Positions 20,735 through 33,262 of a stretch of DNA of 64,000 nt are shown here, piece by piece. Every line of letters begins with the position of its first letter. Within the stretch, counting starts at the first letter, position 1. Origin of the DNA: Gautieria morchelliformis. Its lineage: Eukaryota; Basidiomycota; Agaricomycetes; Gomphales; Gomphaceae. Location: assembly GCA_015179125.1 (NCBI GenBank), contig WHVA01000045.1, forward strand, positions 186,001-250,000. Direction: 5' to 3'. The notes under the pieces were generated by a model, which did no database searches, was not told the DNA's origin, and saw only the letters and a list, made by a program, of their open reading frames with translations. The position numbers and the translations under genes are program-made.

Positions 20735-21704
20735 GCATCTTCGTCAGAGTTCGCCGCACCTACCGACCACTCCTCCTCTACGCCCACTCTACTCGCTGTT
20801 CGCCCCATCCTCCGAACCGCTATTCGCTGCTCGTGCATTTCTCCAGCAGGCACGCCATCAAATATGATCGATACCATTCACCCGGCACGATGGTTCATCA
20901 TTAACCCCATCATCTTCTTAATCCAACCCCATTGGGTGTTCGTATGGCCAAAGTGCGTTCGCAGGGCATTCCTTCCATAGGTCGTGTGGGATCAACCCAG
21001 TCAACGAAGAGTCCGTGCAGGGTAGCATGTATGCAGGTCCCAAGACATGGTTTTGTCCATAAGTACCTTCGCCACCTTTACTCTCCATCGTTTCATGTTC
21101 GCACCCCTCCCTCACTCTATTGTATGTTTATTCCATCTCCTTAGTATCATGACTGCGCACCCCTATCCAACCCTGACTCGTGACGGCCTCTTTCCTATTC
21201 GCTGATACCGTACAAGCATTTGATATAAGTAGTTTACATTCACATGTATATTCCCCAGTTCAATTATCATACGTCGTCCATCTTGTGCAAACTTGACCTT
21301 GCTGTGATCATCGTCTTGAGCCTCTCCTTGAAGATTCCTATCTTCGACCAGCCAAGGACTTAGGCATCACTGGTGAGTTCTCATACTTCATCTTCGTTAC
21401 CTTAGCCTTCAAACTACTTTCTGTGCTGTTGGCGAAGGGCTCTGAAGGAGCACCTTCGCCAGCGAAGGGACCGTCAAAACTTAGACAGCCCTCCTGCAAT
21501 ATCTTGCACGTTACGTCGGCAAGTGCTGCGAGCTATTTCGCTACGACTGTAGATAGGGAGAGCCCCGTTCGGGCAGCCCTCTTGTTTCGTGAACATTCAT
21601 CGGTTCACTTATTCGCCGAACGGCATACTTATTCGCACAAGTTATTCGGGCATTCGCTGTGTTCACTAATACACGATATTAACGCCTGAAAACCAATCTT
21701 GACA
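20735..21704 (-). mobile_element. LTR family Z, truncated copy, reversed
   Basis: Reverse complement of most of the Z LTR; its TGTCAAGATTGG start is at 21704. It lacks the last ~60 bp of its 3' end, at the junction with the W LTR. Confidence 0.85.
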
Positions 21705-21784
21705 ATTCGCTGGTTCAGAAAGTCGTTCGCTGGTTCGGGAAGTCATTCGCCTTGTGCTGAGGGATGATTCGCAGGATAAACGAA
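21705..21784. other. Short junction sequence between LTR Z and the copia LTR
   Basis: Contains GATTCGC/GTTCGC-rich sequence ending GATAAACGAATCATGAC, which resembles the 3' terminus of a Z-type LTR in plus orientation. Probably an LTR scrap left at a rearrangement breakpoint. Confidence 0.4.
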
Positions 21785-24700
21785 TCATGACGGTTCACTA
21801 TCACTGCTTACTCTATACTACCTTAAAAGCAAACACTTTTGATTTGGTTATCCCTTGGATCGACACCATTCTTCTGTCGACAAGGTCACGTGACTCTCAT
21901 TCATCAGTGCTGGATGCGCCTCGAAAGGCTTAGCCAGCACACAGAAGAGGGGCGAACACAGTGGTTCCAGTCACTGAGCAATAGATTCTATTTGTTGAAA
22001 GGCACCAATTAACATCTTAATCCAAAAGATTAAAAGTCTCATTGTCTTTCCATGGCTCAAACAACTTCTATTGCCACATCTCATCCGAAGCATGACATTC
22101 ACAAATTTCGTGATGTAAAACCCAGACTTGGACGGGACAACTGGATCTCTTGGAAGAGGGAGCTAATGGCCACTTCCAGAGACAGGGGCCTGTACGACAC
22201 GATCATCGGCAACGATCTTATCCCCACCATCACAGATGCCGCAGTTATTATGACAGCCGGTGTACCCCACATCGGGAGCACACCACTCACACAATTAATT
22301 GCTGAGTGGAACGATAGAAACAATTCTGCATATAACCAGATTCTATTATGCATCTCACCAGAATTACAGACGGCAATTGATGATACAGATCAGGCGAAGG
22401 CCGCCTGGGACATCATCATCAGGAAATTTGAATCTACTGATCCGAGCAAAATTAACGTTGTTCGGACCAGATACGAATCTTTCCACATGGTCGAGGGACA
22501 TTCTGTCATCACATATCTTACGACTATGAGAGAGTTCAGAAGTCAGCTTAAAAAGATGGGTGAAATCATTGCAGATTCCACTCATGCTGCGACGATACTC
22601 AGAAACCTTCCGGAATAATGGAGGGCTATTTCACAGACGATCAGAACGATCACCAGAGTTCCAGACGAGATAGAAGAACATCTCGAGGCTCATGAAGCCG
22701 ATCTGAGTTCACTGGAATTGTCAGACCAGATGACGACTGCATTTATTGCACGAGCGAAACCGAATTGATCCCCACAGGACAGACACCAGAGTAGCAACCA
22801 ACCTACTGTACGTACTAATGATCCTACCCCATCGAACTCATAAAATGCACCATTTGTATGTAACAACTGTGGGAGGAAAGGACATTCCATTGCTCGATGC
22901 TATGCGCCGGGTGGAGGAGCAGAGGGTCAGGCACCTTGGATGAAGAACAGGGAACAGAGTAACCCTACCTTCTCAAAACCAGGAAATGCCTTCGCTACCA
23001 AAGTGATAACGACCCCCAGAGCGACATCTGATGCAGCACAGCTAGCCGAACAAACACCGACTAACCTCATCATGATGGCAACCCTAGACGCACCCGCACA
23101 AATCGAGTGTGTCAACCACGTTATCATGAAGACAGAATCAGTATCTTCACCTTCTGATGACACGTTCAAATGGTTGATCGACTCAGCAGCATCTAGTCAC
23201 ATCTCCGGAAACAAAGATTTGTTTCAGGACATGTATGCCATACCGCCGATTAAAATCGACATAGCCAACGGGGAGTCCTTCACTGCAGACCAAAGGGGGA
23301 CCATTCGCATCAGAATCGTCTCTGACCCTCACTGGGAACTCGAAGATGTACCCATAACCCTTGTCGACGTCATCTACGCCCCAAAACTCAGATCCAACCT
23401 ACTCTCTGTGGGGAGAATGGCCAACTCCAATGTCAGCGTACATTTTGGGAAATACCTCTCATGGCTAGTGCTCGATGGAAGGAGATTAGCATATGGACCA
23501 AAGGAGAACAACCTCTACACTTACGTTGCATTCCCCATTAAATCCAAAGGCGAAGTTGCTGACCTCGTGTCAGAACCCTCCGGCCCTACTCTATGGCATC
23601 ATAGACTAGGACACGCGAGTTACCACACCATCGAGAACATGAGAAATCTACAGACCGTCAAGAATTTTGATCCAGGAGTTCATCACGGCTCTAACCCTCA
23701 GTGTGTCAATTGTCCCCATGGGAAACAGACATGAGCTCCATTTCAAAAAGTCGAGAAACTGCCTGAAGAAATAGGAGATCTCATCGTCTCAGATCTATGT
23801 GGTCCATTCAAGGCATCGATTGGAAATTTCAGATATTTTGTCACTTGGATCGAGGCAAAGACTCGCCTCGCCAACATCAATTTTCTCAAAAACAAAGAAT
23901 GTGCCACCGTAGCTGCCTCATTCAGATTGTACGCAGCCTGGTTATCAAGGCAAAAGGATGCCACTATCAAGAGAATCAGAAGTGATAACAGAGGAGAGTA
24001 CATCGGGAAGGAATTCCAGGACATATGCGCTAAGTCTGGCATAATCCATGAAACCACTTCCCCACACACACCTGAGCACAACGGTATCGCTGAACGATAC
24101 AACAGAACACTCCAAGAAGGAGCACTCACAATCAGACACGATGCTGGCCTTACGGGGAGGTTTTGGGTGTCGGCCATGCATACGATCAATTTCGTCAGAA
24201 ACCAAATCCTGCACTCACAACTTGGAATCTCACCTCATGAAGCATTCTGGGGCACGAAACCCAAGATCGACTGGTTTAGGATCTATGGATCGAAATGTTG
24301 GGCTCTCATACCAAAAGTGACACGACTGAAAAACCAATTCAAGTCAGTGGAAGGCATCTTCGTAGGATACTATGACAACTTGAAGGCGTACAAAGTGTGG
24401 ATACCCCGAACCCATACCATCCTAAAGGCAAGGGACGTTATATTCGATGAGTCCAATCACATCGAAAGAGTCACCATACATGCAACAGATAATGATGACT
24501 TACCCGATCTTTGGACAAAGAACCTGACCACCACTATCACTCGAGCCATGATACGATCACTAGATCCATCCGACACACTGAATCAAGATCCATGCATCAC
24601 ATTCACACCATCGAGATACGCACCGATCTCTATTGACGAATCTGAATCCGATCACACGCCAAGTGAATCGACCACCGACGTCACTTCGAATGAAGGATCG

Positions 24701-27508
24701 GATGAAACAGAGCATGCACCCAAGGATTTTGAGCAAGGTCCTTGGCTCGACCCCAATAATTCCACATATGGTCGGAGCAAACGCCTACAGACGATGCAAA
24801 CAGAGATGGCCGCAATGGCCTTTGGAATTGCAGATCTCAAATACACAGAGAGCGTATTCGTGACTCTAGCAGAAGATGAGCCAGACAGTTACAGAGAAGC
24901 GATGAACTCACCAGAAGCAGAATACTGGAGACCCTCGTGCCAGGCGGAGTATGATACCCTCATGGGCTACCATACCTGGACACTAGTAGAAAGACCTCCC
25001 AACACCAATATCGTTGGAAACAGATGGGTCTTCAGAATCAAGCGAGATAATCTAGGAGCAGTCGACAAATTCAAATCGAGACTTGTCGCACAAGGATTCA
25101 CACAAATCGAAGGGCTCGATTTCAATGAGACATTCTCACCTACTATCAGATTCACGACTATTAGACTCATCCTTGCCCTCACTTGTAGATATGATCTAGA
25201 ACTACGACATATCGACATCAAAGGTGCATACCTTAACGGGAAACTCGAGGACGACGTATATATGCGTCAACCCGAGGGTTTTATTGTCAAGGGGCAGGAA
25301 CATCTTGTGTGTAAATTACACAAAGGGATATACGGGCTCAAACAGTCAGGACGAGTCTGGCATCAGACTCTAAAGAGAGGATTAGAGGCACTAGGTTTTA
25401 CAGCAGGACATGCCGACTCCACCGTATTCTTCCGGTTCAGGGACCATCACTCGATCGAACTGGCCGGATGGTACGTCGATGACGGTCTCCTTGCCGCTAA
25501 TTCCACAGAGTCAATGGATCAAATGATCCGAGACATAGGCGGATCATTTGATATCCAAGACCTTGGAACCCCAGAACGACTACTAGGAGTTAAGATCAAA
25601 CGAGATCGAGAGGCCGGCACAATACACATCTCACAACCAGCGTTCATCAACACGGTTGCGAAACGATTCAATATAGTGATTGGGAAGCCCACCAAATCAC
25701 CAATGGATAGCGCTGCTAAATTCCAAAAATCATCCATCAGTGACACATATATTGACATACCATATGCCTCCCTCATAGGAAGCATCAACTACTGTGCCAT
25801 CGCCACTCGACCAGACATTTCTTACGCTACGAACAAATGTGCTCAGTTCACATCGAAACCATCACTCCAGCACTGGGAAGCAGCAAAAATAATCGTACAA
25901 TACCTTCTACAAACCCGAAACCACGGAATCCTTTTCAAACAGGAGGGTAAGGGAGTAGAAGGGTATGCACACAATCTCACCGGCTTCACGGACGCAGATT
26001 TTGCAGGAGATTCGAACGACAGGAAGTCAACATCAGGGTGGATCTTTACCTTCAACGGATCACCTGTCTCATGGGCTTCCAAGAAGCAGGGACTTGTCAC
26101 CCGATCGTCAATGGAATCAGAACTGGTTGCCAGTTCCTTCGGCCGAAGGGATCTGGTTGATACGACTTGCCAAGGATTTCAAAATCAATTTCATTCCAAT
26201 CCCTTTATTCACCGACAATCAATCCTTCATCGCGCACTCCGAGAATGACATCAGTAACACTCGAACGAAACATATCGATGTCCACTATCACTACACACGA
26301 GATCAGATCACTAGCAGAAACATTAAGCTCCATTATATTTCCACACTCCATAACCTCACTGATATCTTAACAAAAGCTCTATCACCACGCAAACATGTCT
26401 CTACCCTTGATTATCTCGGGATCACACATGTTTGAGGGGGTGTGTTGTGATAAACGCAACTATCCCATTTTAAATCATTTATATATAAAAGAAACTAATA
26501 AAGAAAGAAAAACAAGAAAAAGATCAAAAGAAATAGAAATGACACTCACGACAGACGTCGGCGCAGACAACGATCACATGAATTTACGACATGCTATATT
26601 ACCCATAGATCGGGTAATGTACAGGAGTTCGGGCATCGACCACGTGCGGTCAATCAGGGACGGCGCGCCTATCGAGTGATGGCATCAGCCATGACATTGA
26701 CAGGCGCCAGGCCATAGGCACCGAGTGGGTGCGGGCACCAAACGCCGCAGAGGACAATAGACTGCGCAGGAATATAGGGTGCTGTGGAGCGACTTGAGAA
26801 TGTCATCCGCAGTATACATACTCAATTAGCTGCCCCACAGAAAGGGCACAGAGACAGCAGCCCCATCACCAAGCCCAGCATTTATGCTAGGCAGGGCAAA
26901 TTCAGCTCCACTTCTCTATTTGAACTCCATGACACGACTGACTGACTACTATCTCAACATCATGTGGACAGGGGCTTTGTATACTAGGTACAGATCTCTA
27001 TTCCAAAGCCCAGACTATCCTAACACCATCCCCATCACCCCATGACTTTATGACTATAAATTAGTCACCCCTTAGCTACAAGCAGCTTTTCGACCCATCT
27101 GTCTAATATCTTGAACACTAGTAGTTACTATCAACATAGTATAAATAGCTAGTACAAATGTATGAACGAGATAATCCAGAATCGATTGTTTTACCCCCTG
27201 AAACTACTGTAGTCTTGTTTGATAGCTACAGAGTCCAAATCTTGATAGTTTACTCCTGACCTTCGTTGAGGGTTCACAATCACTGCTTACTCTATACTAC
27301 CTTAAAAGCAAACGCTTTTGATTTGGTTATCCCTTGGATCGACACCATTCTTCTGGCGACACGGTCACGTGACTCTCATTCATCAGTGCTGGACGCGCCT
27401 CGAAAGGCTTAGCCAGCACACAGAAGAGGGGCGAACACAGTGGTTCCAGTCACTGAGCAATAGATTCTATTTGTTGAAAGGCACTAATTAACATCTTAAT
27501 CCAAAACA
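21785..27508 (+). mobile_element. Copia element with truncated 5' LTR (fossil)
   Basis: Parts in order: a 5' LTR remnant of ~245 bp (21785-22029); gag from 22052 (MAQTTSIATS...); a protease region (WLIDSAASSHI, about 23170); GAG-pre-integrase (LWHHRLGH, about 23590); integrase core; reverse transcriptase (about 24890-25700, with the GWYVDDGLLAA active-site segment); RNase H (DFAGDSNDRKSTSGW); a purine tract; and a 3' LTR at about 26441-27508 that opens TGTTGTGATAAACG and holds a TATATATAAAAG box. The domain order, integrase before reverse transcriptase, is copia. It is broken, with about four breaks. Near-identity of the shared LTR part indicates modest age. The 5' LTR lacks its first ~800 bp. 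The 3' LTR abuts a gypsy pol region. Confidence 0.9.
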
Positions 27509-30500
27509 ACCGGGGATTATTACGAGATACGATTGCATCTGTAATCCCATAGAAATCTTCAGGGCCCCTGTTGGAATGAAGAACTTTCTCAACAAAGACT
27601 TCGTGACTGTTACCAGGGAAGTAAATGGATACTGGGACAAGAGATGCTGATTTGGGAGGAATCGTGACCGGATAAAGAGCCCTGACGTTTGAGTCAGCTA
27701 TGTGAGCCTTTGTCTCTTCCTTGACTTTTTAAGGCGTCTGTGAGCCTTAAACTTCGCTGTAAGCAATGCCAAGTTAGGAAGGGTTCTAACTTTAAAGGAA
27801 CGACCAGATTCATCCTGCAAAGGAGTGCTGACTGAATTCTCAATCTTGGTTTTACGACCAGTGCTCCCAAACAGGAGATAGCTGTCAGAACCTTCTCTGA
27901 TTAGAGAAATTGAGTATTGGTCTGCAAAATCGTTTCCAAGGATGATTGGAGCAGTCATGCCCTTAACGACATAAGCTTCAACTTCAAGTTGGACGGGGCC
28001 AGAGTCCGAGTCAAAAAATATGGGAATAGTAACATATCCCGAAATTTTAGATGAGCCAGTAACTTGAATCAAGTTGACCTTCTGGCCCATCTTAACCTTG
28101 GGAGGTTTTTCCATTGAACTGAGAGCAGCATGAGAGATTAGGGTGATATCAGAGCCAGAATCAGCCACTAGAGCTTGTTGATTCTTTCCATATTCACCCA
28201 ACCAAACCTTGGCAGTGGAAGCTGAAGAACCGAGAAAGGCACAACCCGCAGGTCTGGACATAAACCTCCTGAGTTTAATCAAGGAGTTTGGAGCCCAACT
28301 TGTAAGGTTAAGATTCCTCAGATAAGCTAGCACATGTTTGGTGTCTTTCTGCAATCTTCTCCTTTCACAGCGAGTCGTAGTGTTAGACTCTCCTGGATTA
28401 GGTGAAGAGTTGCTACTCAAATTGGTAGATCCCCCCAGTTTGGACGCACTCTCTACAGGGCTCTCTGCTTGCGTAACAAGCTTACAGTGAGCCTCCGGTG
28501 ACTGAAAGGTTTCATGAAGATCCGAAGGAGGTTCTTCAGGTTCTGCTTCAGTTCCCGAGCTTATAGAGTTTACGTGGGCAGGGTTGGAGTCAGTTTCGTG
28601 TTCTGACTTGTGAATAGCTTCGAGGTATAAATCCTCATAAGCCACATAAGCATTATCATCCTCAATAGAGGTGTGAGCAAGACGGGTACGAGCAGCAGAC
28701 CTTGCGTGTTTGCACTCATTATCCCAATGCTTGCTGCTACCGCAGTGCTTGCATGGCCTAGCTCCCTTTGATTCAGGAGTAGCTCTTATAGACACATTAG
28801 AATCATCTTTCGGATACTTATGAGGACCGAGTTTAGGTGACCATCCCACCAAATGAGATCTAGCGTCTCGGAACGTTCTGTCCGAAGAACTTCTAGAGTC
28901 AAATCGGGGTTTGGACTGTAATGCGTTCTCCAAACTTCTAATGCGCCTTTCCATACTGTCACCTGAAGTGAAAGGTGGATGAGACAAGGATTCCTCATGA
29001 TACTTGATAGCAGACTGGAATTCGACAGCATCTGCACACCTATGAGCATCAATGACCATATGCCAATAGGAGGGTGCCCCGTTCATGATTTCCATAATGA
29101 GTTCTGAGTCTGTCAGCTTACTGACGAGCCTCAGTAGCTCAGCCTTTCTAACATAATACTCACTAGGAGTCTCATTAGAATGGCTAGCTTCTCGGAAAGT
29201 AGCACGAGTAGCTCTTGCTTTCTGTCTGTCTAACCATGCTTGGTTCATGTAATATGCACCGATTACGTCTCTGATTGATTTCCAATCAGTGGTGGCTTCT
29301 TGATGGTGGGACAAGGGTAAGGAAAAGAACCAACGTTCTGCACCCTTGCGTAGTCTCAAAGGGACGATACGCCCCAGCTGTTTGAAAACTGTAGCAGAGT
29401 TTTGAGAAAGATGATTCACTTTCAAAATCCACTGTGCCAACGTGTCAGGGTTACCATCCCATTCAGGGACTACATCAGGACGTAGTTTGTTATCAAAATA
29501 TGCCTCCAGCTTACTTTGGCTAAGTAAAGCATCAATATTAGGTTTACCACCTTTATTACCATCCCCCCGGTCCCGACTAGGGCCGTTTCCTCCACCACCA
29601 TCATCATCACCATCAGGTGGACCTGAATCACCAGGTCTGCCAGGCGGGTCACTTCTTCCTCCCAAAGGGAATGAAGGAAGTCTAGATGGATAATGAGAAG
29701 GAGTATGAGGCGGATCTGAAGACTCTTCATCATCTGAAGGTTCGTCTCCAGGGGGTGGTGCTCCTCCAGAAACTCCATAAGTCCTATCAGGGACTACTGA
29801 AGTCTCAGGGATACTGAAGATAGTCCTCCTCCTGTTATCAGCAGGAGTTTGGAACAACTCTTCTAAGCCATCCGACCCAGTAAGCTTGGTCGGGTTCTGA
29901 TTATAAGGTGAATGAATAGTCAAAGATGGTCTAGGCCCACGAGTGTAAGCCGTTGACTGTCTTCTTCTAACCTGATCATGGTCTACTGGAAGACTATGCT
30001 CAGTATCAACTTGAGAGGTAATAGGGACATCTTTCTGGGGAAAGACCGGTTCACAAGCTACCCGTAAAGGTCTAGACATGTGAGGGGGAGTATCATGCTC
30101 GAAGGCAGGGGTCTCCTGAACAGTCTTAACTGTTGCTTCATTGAAGCGCTTATCTGCTGCCAACTTTCTCTTCAAAGCATTATATGCCGCAGTGTAGCGC
30201 ATGTGAAATATTTCAGGGTTGGCGGTCATTTCCTCTAGGTCTGGTAACGATGGGGAAGCAAAGTCTTCCTTTGACGCTTTCCAGGTCCCTTTGGATTTTG
30301 CCACTGCATCCCAATAGAAGGCTAAGAAATTTTCAATGTCTTCGCGCAAAGCGACAAAGATTATTTCCAGAGACTTAGCTTCCCACAGGGAGTCTGAAGG
30401 CCATTCCTTAGGTAGAGAAGGAATAGGCATAGGTGGAAGGTTTAAGTCCTGTAAGACACCTTTCCGGTCTTCAGCAAGACAGGTTAAGTGATCATGCAAG

Positions 30501-31672
30501 GTTTTATACTTAAACGGTTCAACATAATATCCTATAGCACTCTGACCAGAGATACGACCAGGATGGCCAAGTAGAACTGAGTCCAGCATAGCCATTTCGT
30601 ATCTGAAAGCCCCTTCTGCTGCACGAGATAGAACTCTAGGTGCGGGCACCTTGGAGTGGTCTATTGCAATCTTGGCTAAAGACAGTAAGTGGTCTCTTCT
30701 GATAGAAAGGTTACGATCGGACCTTAGCTCTCTCCTTCTACCCACAGCCTTGAAAGACCTGAAGGGCTCAGAAGGCACTATACAGACGTCCTGAAGGGAC
30801 TCCTGTAAGGGGTAGGCAAATGCCCATTGAACAGGTGACTGAGATGCATCAGATTCACGAGCAAATGAAGTCTCGAGAATGCTGGCTTCAGCCTCCTGAG
30901 GAGTATCCGACAATGGATCCTCCAACGGATTGTTAGTAGGTGTGACAGAGTCATGATGATGATGAATAGTAGACGATGACATACCCGAGTTTCTGAAAGA
31001 AGCGAGTTTGTCACGAGGACGAAACGATTCGAAATGAGGTGCGGTTAGGTTCGGTGTTGAGCAAGGGTTGAGATAAGGTAAAGGTGAAGGAGGAGAGGTA
31101 AGAGTAGAGTAAGGATAAGTTCCGTCTATTGAAAGTTTCCCTAAGGAAGCTTCTAAAGAGCGGGACACAAAGTTAAGCACGGACTGTGTTATTGCGGGTT
31201 TGGAGATTCCAGCAATGGTAGTAAATTCTACACATGAAATGCTGCTAAGCAATTCCCAGAACGTCCACCAGTGTTTTGGAACCCTTCAAGACTTTGGTGT
31301 TATTGCTAACACTTCAATCTATCAGAACGTGTCGTTTACGAGACTCAAAGAATATTACAGCCGTTTGCAGTCAAGTCTGGACTCCGACACGCGTCGTGCT
31401 TTTTGCGCACATAGACCCCTCCGATTTTTCCACCACAACAACTGGGTTTCTCAGCTAGCTTCAATAATAAAACTTTCTGAGATTGTTATTAAGTGAATTT
31501 CTGCGAAGAGATTAGAGCCAGACAACCCGGCATTCCCTTGCTGTACCAATTGCGGCCTTAGGAGGCCTTGTTTGAATTTTCCGGACCTTCTGCACACTTT
31601 GAAACCGGCGGTCCTTTTAGAAACCGAAGAGAAAGTCCACTCTGAGATTTTCAAGAAGAGATTTCGGTTTTA
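27509..31672 (-). mobile_element. Gypsy-like element with a long gag-protease ORF, pol lost (fossil)
   Basis: On the minus strand an unbroken 1184-codon frame (31252-27698) encodes a long gag: Ser/Pro-rich N-terminus, a gag core with RWFFSLPLS and YYMNQAWLDRQKARA, and a CCHC knuckle (CKHCGSSKHWDNEC). A retropepsin-like domain follows (ALVADSGSDITLI, then IILGNDFADQYSI). Weak coding trace continues to 27509, where the copia 3' LTR cuts it off, so reverse transcriptase and integrase are missing. LTR-like sequence upstream forms one arm of the palindrome at 31355-32122. The gag-protease frame looks whole; the element as a whole is truncated. Confidence 0.8.
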
Positions 31673-32122
31673 TTTCATTGCATTGAGGTGACATATGATT
31701 TACAACATGTCTCAGCGAAACGACAAAGCGCCAGAAGGCGTGGGAACGGTTTGGATTTGACACTACAAGTCTGCAAAACAGGATTCTACCCTAACACGAT
31801 GAGATAAAAATGAAATCTCTTCATGAAAATCTCAGAGTGGACTTTCTCTTCAGTTTCTAAAAGGACCGCCGGTTTCAAAGTGTGCAGAAGGTCCGGAAAA
31901 TTCAAACAAGGCCTCCTAAGGCCGCAATTGGTACAGCAAGGGAATGCCGGGTTGTCTGGCTCTAATCTCTTCGCAGAAATTCACTTAATAACAATCTCAG
32001 AAAGTTTTATTATTGAAGCTAGCTGAGAAACCCAGTTGTTGTGGTGGAAAAATCGGGGGGGTCTATGTGCACAAAAAGCATGATGCGCGTCGGAGTCCAG
32101 ACTTGACTGCAAACGGCTGTAA
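31355..32122. repeat. Large inverted repeat: two head-to-head LTR-like arms
   Basis: Arms 31355-31665 and 31812-32122 (311 bp each) are near-perfect reverse complements around a ~146-bp spacer. The left arm lies just upstream of the minus-strand gag-protease gene and is probably part of its 5' LTR. The right arm is the same LTR in the opposite direction. Confidence 0.85.
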
Positions 32123-32221
32123 ACAATGCTGCAGCACAACTCCGGAAATAATTTAATATTTGTACCTTGGTTGCAATCCACATAAGAACTAGTCCAAGTT
32201 AATACGGATGGAAGGCAATGC

Positions 32222-33202
32222 TGTCAGGGTTCACGCGTTTCCTTCCACAAGTTTCTATTTCCTTCCATGAGTTTCCGTCACCTTCTGTCACATGTCACAT
32301 TCCATCACATGTCACCTTCTATCACATGTCACATTCCATCACATGTCACCTTCCGTCACATGTCACTTTCCGTCACTTTCCATAACCTTCTACAAGTTTC
32401 CATCTCCCCTATTATGTAAGCCTTGCCAGCGCTATAAGACTGTAGCCCGTGTGGTGGCGTTTCCTCAGCTTGATCTCTGAGGATACCCACTACACAGGCA
32501 AGTCCCCATGTATCTATCATTGGTAGAGTTATAAACTGAGGATACTGTAAGGACCCGGCCTTTGGCCGGCTACTTACCGGTAGAACCTTCTTCCGAGCCC
32601 CAAGCCTTGTGATATCCGTGCCCGAGTACATATGATACTTATCCGCGCCCGAGCCCGAGCCCGAGCTTGAACTCATATCCGACCTTGATCCCATGCCCGT
32701 ATCCCCCTTAGTTACTGATTCCGCTCCATCACGCATCATTCGTATATTACCTCGCCCTGACCTCGGTCTCCTGACCTCGCCCTGACCTCCACTAATCTGT
32801 TCGCCCCTGACTTGCACCTCGTCCGTATATAACCCCCTTGTATGCATTCCTACTCCTCAGTCTGAAAATCAACTATCGTGTCCCTTCGATCCCTAGCTAG
32901 TTTCTACGCCTCGCCTCTTAAGCTAGAACCTCGCCTCTTATTCGTTTACCTCCGAAGTTGGGACTCGTGCGTAGGGTCGGCGCAGCACATAAGCTGAAGC
33001 CAAGTCCCTCTCCGACTTCCCCATCCAAACCTCGCCCTGTAACCTCGGACCTTGACTCGGGTTTCGTCCCCGACCTCGGTCAACCTTACGACGGATCGTA
33101 ACGTAACAGATACCCACTACACAGTTGGTCATTGTCCTAGTATCGGCTCTTATCTCATTGAGTATCTTTGGTTGTGGCTTCATCATTAGTGTTGCCCTCA
33201 CA
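32222..33202 (+). mobile_element. 5' LTR of gypsy U, opened by a solo LTR
   Basis: About 418 bp of U LTR plus the 563-bp V insertion and one copy of its target duplication. The first ~150 bp is a degenerate CATTCCATCACATGTCACCTTC-type minisatellite whose copy number differs from that of the 3' LTR. The word GGATACCCACTACACAG occurs twice in the uninterrupted LTR. Confidence 0.85.
32546..33108. mobile_element. Solo LTR, family V (563 bp), with target duplication
   Basis: Starts TGTAAGGACCCGG, ends CGTAACGTAACA, and is flanked by exact GATAC (32541-32545, 33109-33113). The empty site is preserved in the 3' LTR of the same gypsy element near 39287-39303, which proves the insertion and dates it after that element. 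Confidence 0.93.
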
Positions 33203-33262
33203 GAAGATCAAGCTCATAGGACGACCCCACACACTTGTCTTAACCAGCCTTCATCTCAGCCT

